Positions 60,350 to 64,000 of a DNA stretch of 64,000 nt are shown here, piece after piece. The translations under genes were made by a program, and so were the position numbers. This DNA is from Amyelois transitella. Taxonomy: Eukaryota > Arthropoda > Insecta > Lepidoptera > Pyralidae. Location: the NCBI RefSeq assembly GCF_032362555.1, contig NC_083530.1, positions 6,230,001 to 6,294,000 on the forward strand, written 5' to 3'. The first letter of the stretch is position 1. Every line of letters starts with the position of its first letter. The notes under the pieces were generated by a model. That model saw only the letters and a list, made by a program, of their open reading frames with translations, ran no database searches and had not been told where the DNA came from.

Positions 60350-63169
60350 TCAGTCAAAAATTCCACCCCGAATCGTACCCGGCTCAAAGGTACCCATCAC
60401 ACTAGCTGCGTTTCCTCTTTGGATGGCTAAGGATATCCTTTGAACCAGGTACCATCCGGAGCGGTGGTCATACCCTCTGTCACGTAAACGGCGTCCTATT
60501 TCTTTAACAAAGCTTTTCGCTTCTGGGCACCACGGGCCAGCTGTCTCGACGGCGATTGGTATAAACTCATATTGATTTAATAAAACCGAGTATTTATTTA
60601 ACTTGTGAGCAGCTGCCGCTCGTGCAGCCGATCCAGCCGATCGTGTGCTACTGTTCAAGTAGGACGCCGCATACGTGCTCACACAGGTTGCATCCCACAA
60701 CAAACTACGTCCTCTTCGCCAGGGCACCAGAGTAAGCCCATCCGGCCGCTTTCCGTCTGACCTAGACAAACCAGGTGGTTCCAATTGACAGGGAATGTTT
60801 GCCGACACCAATGCACTGCGTATTATATGATTAATGGTATTATGCCGTGATAAACGGCCGGCACACCTTAAACAACTGAGGGCATGATGCGCACTGGAAT
60901 TTACCATCTTTCCGCAAATACATTGGTGTGGCTCACATACTGGACAGCCCAACCTCAAAGCCACAGCTATTCTAAGTGAGTCATTGTCCAGTAAAGTTCC
61001 CATCTGAGGCGACGGAACAGCGTGCAGCCATGCACCCGATTCCGGCTCAGCAGAAGCCTTCAAACGCGCCAAATCCGAATCATTCGCTAAGCTTTCTAGG
61101 TCCTTCATCAGAATCTGAATTCTTTTCTCATCCCAAAGCTTTTGTACGTGGGGCTGACATGGAAAATCTGTATTCGGACACCTGCTGGACCATAATGTCA
61201 TGGCTTCATTCACATGAGGCAAAATTAATCCATCACCATCAATAGAGAGTATTTTAGCTACTAGATTAACTGCCCCATGCGAGGACGCCAAGAAAGCCGG
61301 AAGGGCAACCTCCGAAAAACAACGAACTCCAAGTCCGCCATTACGTACAGGCAACGAAGCCTGGACCCACTGAATGTCATCAAGACTTACATTCAAAATA
61401 TTTTCTAACGTTGAACGCACCGCATCATCAATCTGCTGAACAAAATGTGGAAACAACCATGCCGGGCTTGTCCTTGCTATATATGTTAACCGCGGCATTG
61501 CAAAACAATTGCGGAGTAGGACCAAGGCAACATGAGAGGATAGCATGTTTAGTCTGTCCCGGACAGTCATCAATAATGAGACTTTATTCTGAAGAGAAGC
61601 AGGCACCGCCTCCTTTAACAAAGGAGCACCCAAAATATTAAAATTCTCATTACTAACGACTTCTATCCCAGATAATACGTCATTAAAGCGTGAAATGGAA
61701 GCGCGTGCGTTCTCCCCACACAAAAACAATTCGCACTTACTCGGGTTGATTTTAAGGCCCAAAGGTCTAAAAGCTTCAATCAGACGCTGAAAATCAGCTG
61801 CTACTACATCAGGTGGACCACCCAAGGTTCCATCATCCAGGTACCAGATATTCAAGGGTGATTTCAGGCTGGCAACTGTCCTCTGAATTGCCAAGCTGAA
61901 CATTAAAGGACCTAGAGGGTCCCCCTGTTGAGCGCCAACCTGAGACTTTATGGGAACACCATCAAAAGCTAAATTACTTGAAAATGCGTAGCACTGGTAT
62001 GTAAAGGCGAAAAGTTCAGGAGTATGTTCTTGCACCTCACTTAGCATAACATCCCTTTCCAAAGTGTTGAAAGCGTTCTCTACATCGATCTTTAAAACAA
62101 CATTATCAGTATTCTGATTGGACATTACGAAATATCGTGCTGCGTGTATAGTGGCCTCACAGCCTCTTGATGCTCCAAATCCAAGCTGGTGTGGTTGTAA
62201 ACATTTTGCAACATTTTCTCTAACAGCGGTACATCCCAGTTTCGACACCAATCGTCTGAAGACGTTGCCCACAGCAATAGGCCTTATTCCTCCATCCCTT
62301 TTCTGAAGAGCGCAAAGAGATGCTCCATACAGATATGGACACACTTGAGGATTCAGAAGTCCTTTCAAAAGAAAATTACAAAGGTTGGTGACTGCTTCCA
62401 ATAGGCGAACCCCATTATCCCCTGCTGAGGCAGACATAAGTTCCTTCAAATGATCCGAACGAAGACCATCCAAACCAGAAGCGGAACCAGTCTGAAAAGA
62501 AGACAGTGCCACAGAAACTTGTGAAGAATCAACCGTGAGACATCTGTTAGAACGGTTCGGCTCCGAAGGCAGTCTCAATGGACGAGACGGTGTAGGATGT
62601 TTCCGTATTAAGGAATTACGTGTATGCATATCACAAGGTGCAACAGAACAATCCGACAACAAAAGACGAACCGCACCTCTAAGATCACCGTCAAATACCT
62701 TTGCCTCTATAGATCTGTTAATAGAATATAATTTTCCACGATCGTCAATGTTGAGCACTTCATCATTAACACCATTAATATTTTCCTTCACTTTCGAGGT
62801 AAGAGAGGACCGTCCCTCACGTTTTGGTACTCTTAAGGCAGTAAAAGAGAAAGATAAGAGATTTGACCACGCGAGGATGCTATTGTCTCTCAAACAAATC
62901 TCTATTACGGAAGCCAGTTTGCCTGCGGCCAAGCATCTTGCTCCTTTAGGGATATGCTTCAATACTGGCACATTTTTTTTTAATAAAAAAAGATTATTGA
63001 GTACACTGAGGTCATCAGTTGCATGTGTTTGTACTGAAGAAAGAGAGTCCGGACAAACCTGACTTGGACCGCGCCTATGCATTCGACCAATATGGACAGC
63101 TAATCCTCTAGGGATAACGTATTGGCGCGAAGTATCCGGGCAAAGAGGACATGAGCCATGATTTGACAT
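60350..63169 (-). CDS. Non-LTR retrotransposon polyprotein with restriction-like endonuclease
   Basis: Intact 939-residue ORF. Residues 7-31 are a C2H2 zinc finger (CPLC...HIGRMH: Cys7, Cys10, His26, His31), which in R2-group elements binds the DNA target. Residues ~200-520 are the reverse transcriptase: ASGLDGLRSDHLKEL, GGIRPIAVGNVFRRL, QLGFGASRGCEATIHAA, LKIDVENAFNTLERD, VGAQQGDPLGPLMFSLA, the catalytic IWYLDDGTLGG and GLKINPSKCELF. Near the C-terminus a CCHC knuckle (CICGKMVNSSAHHALSC) precedes a PD-D/E restriction-like endonuclease (GKRPDGLTLVPWRRGRSLLW then DATC). This order defines the RLE class (CRE, R2, R4, NeSL, Hero, Utopia). The clade cannot be set by eye. The C-terminal signature AIQRGNAASVMGT is one I recall from cnidarian and other invertebrate elements. 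The YLDD box differs from the FADD of R2. Confidence 0.92.
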   Translation of the reverse strand: MSNHGSCPLCPDTSRQYVIPRGLAVHIGRMHRRGPSQVCPDSLSSVQTHATDDLSVLNNLFLLKKNVPVLKHIPKGARCLAAGKLASVIEICLRDNSILAWSNLLSFSFTALRVPKREGRSSLTSKVKENINGVNDEVLNIDDRGKLYSINRSIEAKVFDGDLRGAVRLLLSDCSVAPCDMHTRNSLIRKHPTPSRPLRLPSEPNRSNRCLTVDSSQVSVALSSFQTGSASGLDGLRSDHLKELMSASAGDNGVRLLEAVTNLCNFLLKGLLNPQVCPYLYGASLCALQKRDGGIRPIAVGNVFRRLVSKLGCTAVRENVAKCLQPHQLGFGASRGCEATIHAARYFVMSNQNTDNVVLKIDVENAFNTLERDVMLSEVQEHTPELFAFTYQCYAFSSNLAFDGVPIKSQVGAQQGDPLGPLMFSLAIQRTVASLKSPLNIWYLDDGTLGGPPDVVAADFQRLIEAFRPLGLKINPSKCELFLCGENARASISRFNDVLSGIEVVSNENFNILGAPLLKEAVPASLQNKVSLLMTVRDRLNMLSSHVALVLLRNCFAMPRLTYIARTSPAWLFPHFVQQIDDAVRSTLENILNVSLDDIQWVQASLPVRNGGLGVRCFSEVALPAFLASSHGAVNLVAKILSIDGDGLILPHVNEAMTLWSSRCPNTDFPCQPHVQKLWDEKRIQILMKDLESLANDSDLARLKASAEPESGAWLHAVPSPQMGTLLDNDSLRIAVALRLGCPVCEPHQCICGKMVNSSAHHALSCLRCAGRLSRHNTINHIIRSALVSANIPCQLEPPGLSRSDGKRPDGLTLVPWRRGRSLLWDATCVSTYAASYLNSSTRSAGSAARAAAAHKLNKYSVLLNQYEFIPIAVETAGPWCPEAKSFVKEIGRRLRDRGYDHRSGWYLVQRISLAIQRGNAASVMGTFEPGTIRGGIFD

Positions 63170-63300
63170 TATTACCAGTCCATAAATTGTAATAACTAAA
63201 AGATTTAAAAATTATATTTAAATATACAGATCAAATTAAAACATCAATTTATCGTCAACATTAATAAATAAAATTCATTCATTCATTCATTCATTAATAA
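63170..63300 (-). other. 5' flank of the RLE element and (ATTC)n repeat
   Basis: AT-rich. Tandem ATTC units at 63,273-63,296. The element 5' boundary could not be located. Confidence 0.4.
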
Positions 63301-64000
63301 ATAAAATAAAAAAATATAAAACAAACAAACCAAATTAAACAATTAGCAAAGAATTAAATATTATTAAATTCTATGATGTCTCTTATAAAAATAAATTTAA
63401 ATCAAATAAAAATAAAATCAATAAAATTCAAATAAAACAAAACATGCAATAAAATTATCTGCTACAGCGGTGGTCGATGTAACTTTCCAGCGCAAATTGC
63501 AAACCATCGTCAATTTTCTATATTCAATCAGACTCCTTCTCCAGAAGCGTCATATTAATATATATATATAAATCAGCAGCAATTGTGTTGTTAAACTTCT
63601 TCTTCACAACCGCCGAATAAAATCAAATTCTACCATATCCATAGTTATATTAATGATGGCAACATTATTCAAATGTCAAACTCTAAATAAGAGTGTCAAT
63701 TGATGTTGATAAGACAGAAATAAATCCTCCTTGAGGGTAGATATTTAAAAATATGTTGACTTTCCAATATATCACTCCACTGCATTCCAAGTCCAACTTA
63801 ACTAAATGTACTTTTCCTTATTTTGTAGATTTAGGTATATGGTTAATAACACTACCACACCTTCACTAGAAGCTGGCCGTCACATTATCACATTTTGAGG
63901 TCCGAAACCTAGAACTTTCAATTTTTTAAACAATAAGTTTCAAGAACTTCGTGTATACAGGGCTAGGGTTGCCCTCTCCTTGATTGATGCTGTATTATTC
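63301..64000. other. Unassigned sequence to the window end
   Basis: AT-rich with a short (TA)n at ~63,558. No exon of the sulfatase-like gene, no S1, S2 or Helitron copy and no recognisable gene. Confidence 0.35.

Noticed and set aside
62535..63062. 175-codon plus-strand frame opposite the RLE element.
   Set aside because: Antisense shadow of the retrotransposon ORF without any motif.

Overview
The window is nuclear DNA from a lepidopteran (moth or butterfly). Evidence: spliced genes with GT/AG introns, three ommochrome-binding-protein-like genes (a family I know only from Lepidoptera), an insect RR-2 cuticle gene, Lep1-like Helitrons, and very dense short interspersed elements. No bacterial, organellar or viral gene was seen.

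Layout. 1-14.1 kb: repeats only. 14.1-38.5 kb: a six-coding-exon RR-2 (pro-resilin-like) cuticular protein gene on the + strand, with a TATA/initiator promoter near 14.14 kb, a 5-codon first coding exon at 15.5 kb and the stop at 37,464. Its 12.4-kb intron 1 carries a full-length RTE-type LINE with an intact 1033-residue ORF and a 13-bp target-site duplication. Its third coding intron carries two ommochrome-binding-protein-like genes on the opposite strand. A third paralogue follows at 39.0-41.2 kb. 43.4-57.9 kb: nine coding exons of a DUF229 sulfatase-like (alkaline-phosphatase superfamily) gene, + strand, whose C-terminal end is not found in the window. 58.2-60.3 kb: a CpG-rich promoter, a two-exon gene for a 161-residue BESS-motif protein, and further phase-compatible exons broken by one frameshift. 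60.3-63.2 kb: an intact 939-codon non-LTR retrotransposon ORF on the - strand with zinc finger, reverse transcriptase, CCHC knuckle and restriction-like endonuclease.

The dominant structure is one short element (called S1 here, about 260 bp). I count about 55 full or partial copies between 0.3 and 57.5 kb. Its first ~110 bp match the 5' end of the intact RTE element and its last ~45 bp resemble the RTE 3' end, including the (ATGT)n tail. Several copies have clean 11-13 bp target-site duplications like those of the RTE copies. S1 is therefore best read as a chimeric non-autonomous derivative mobilised by that RTE family. S1 sits inside older tRNA-derived SINEs (S2, S3) and Helitrons, which gives a relative insertion order.

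Host exons are small islands between transposons, and transposon sequence ends 8-50 bp from several splice sites. All readings come from translation, splice-phase bookkeeping and motif recognition by eye. Family names come from memory and were not confirmed by database search.
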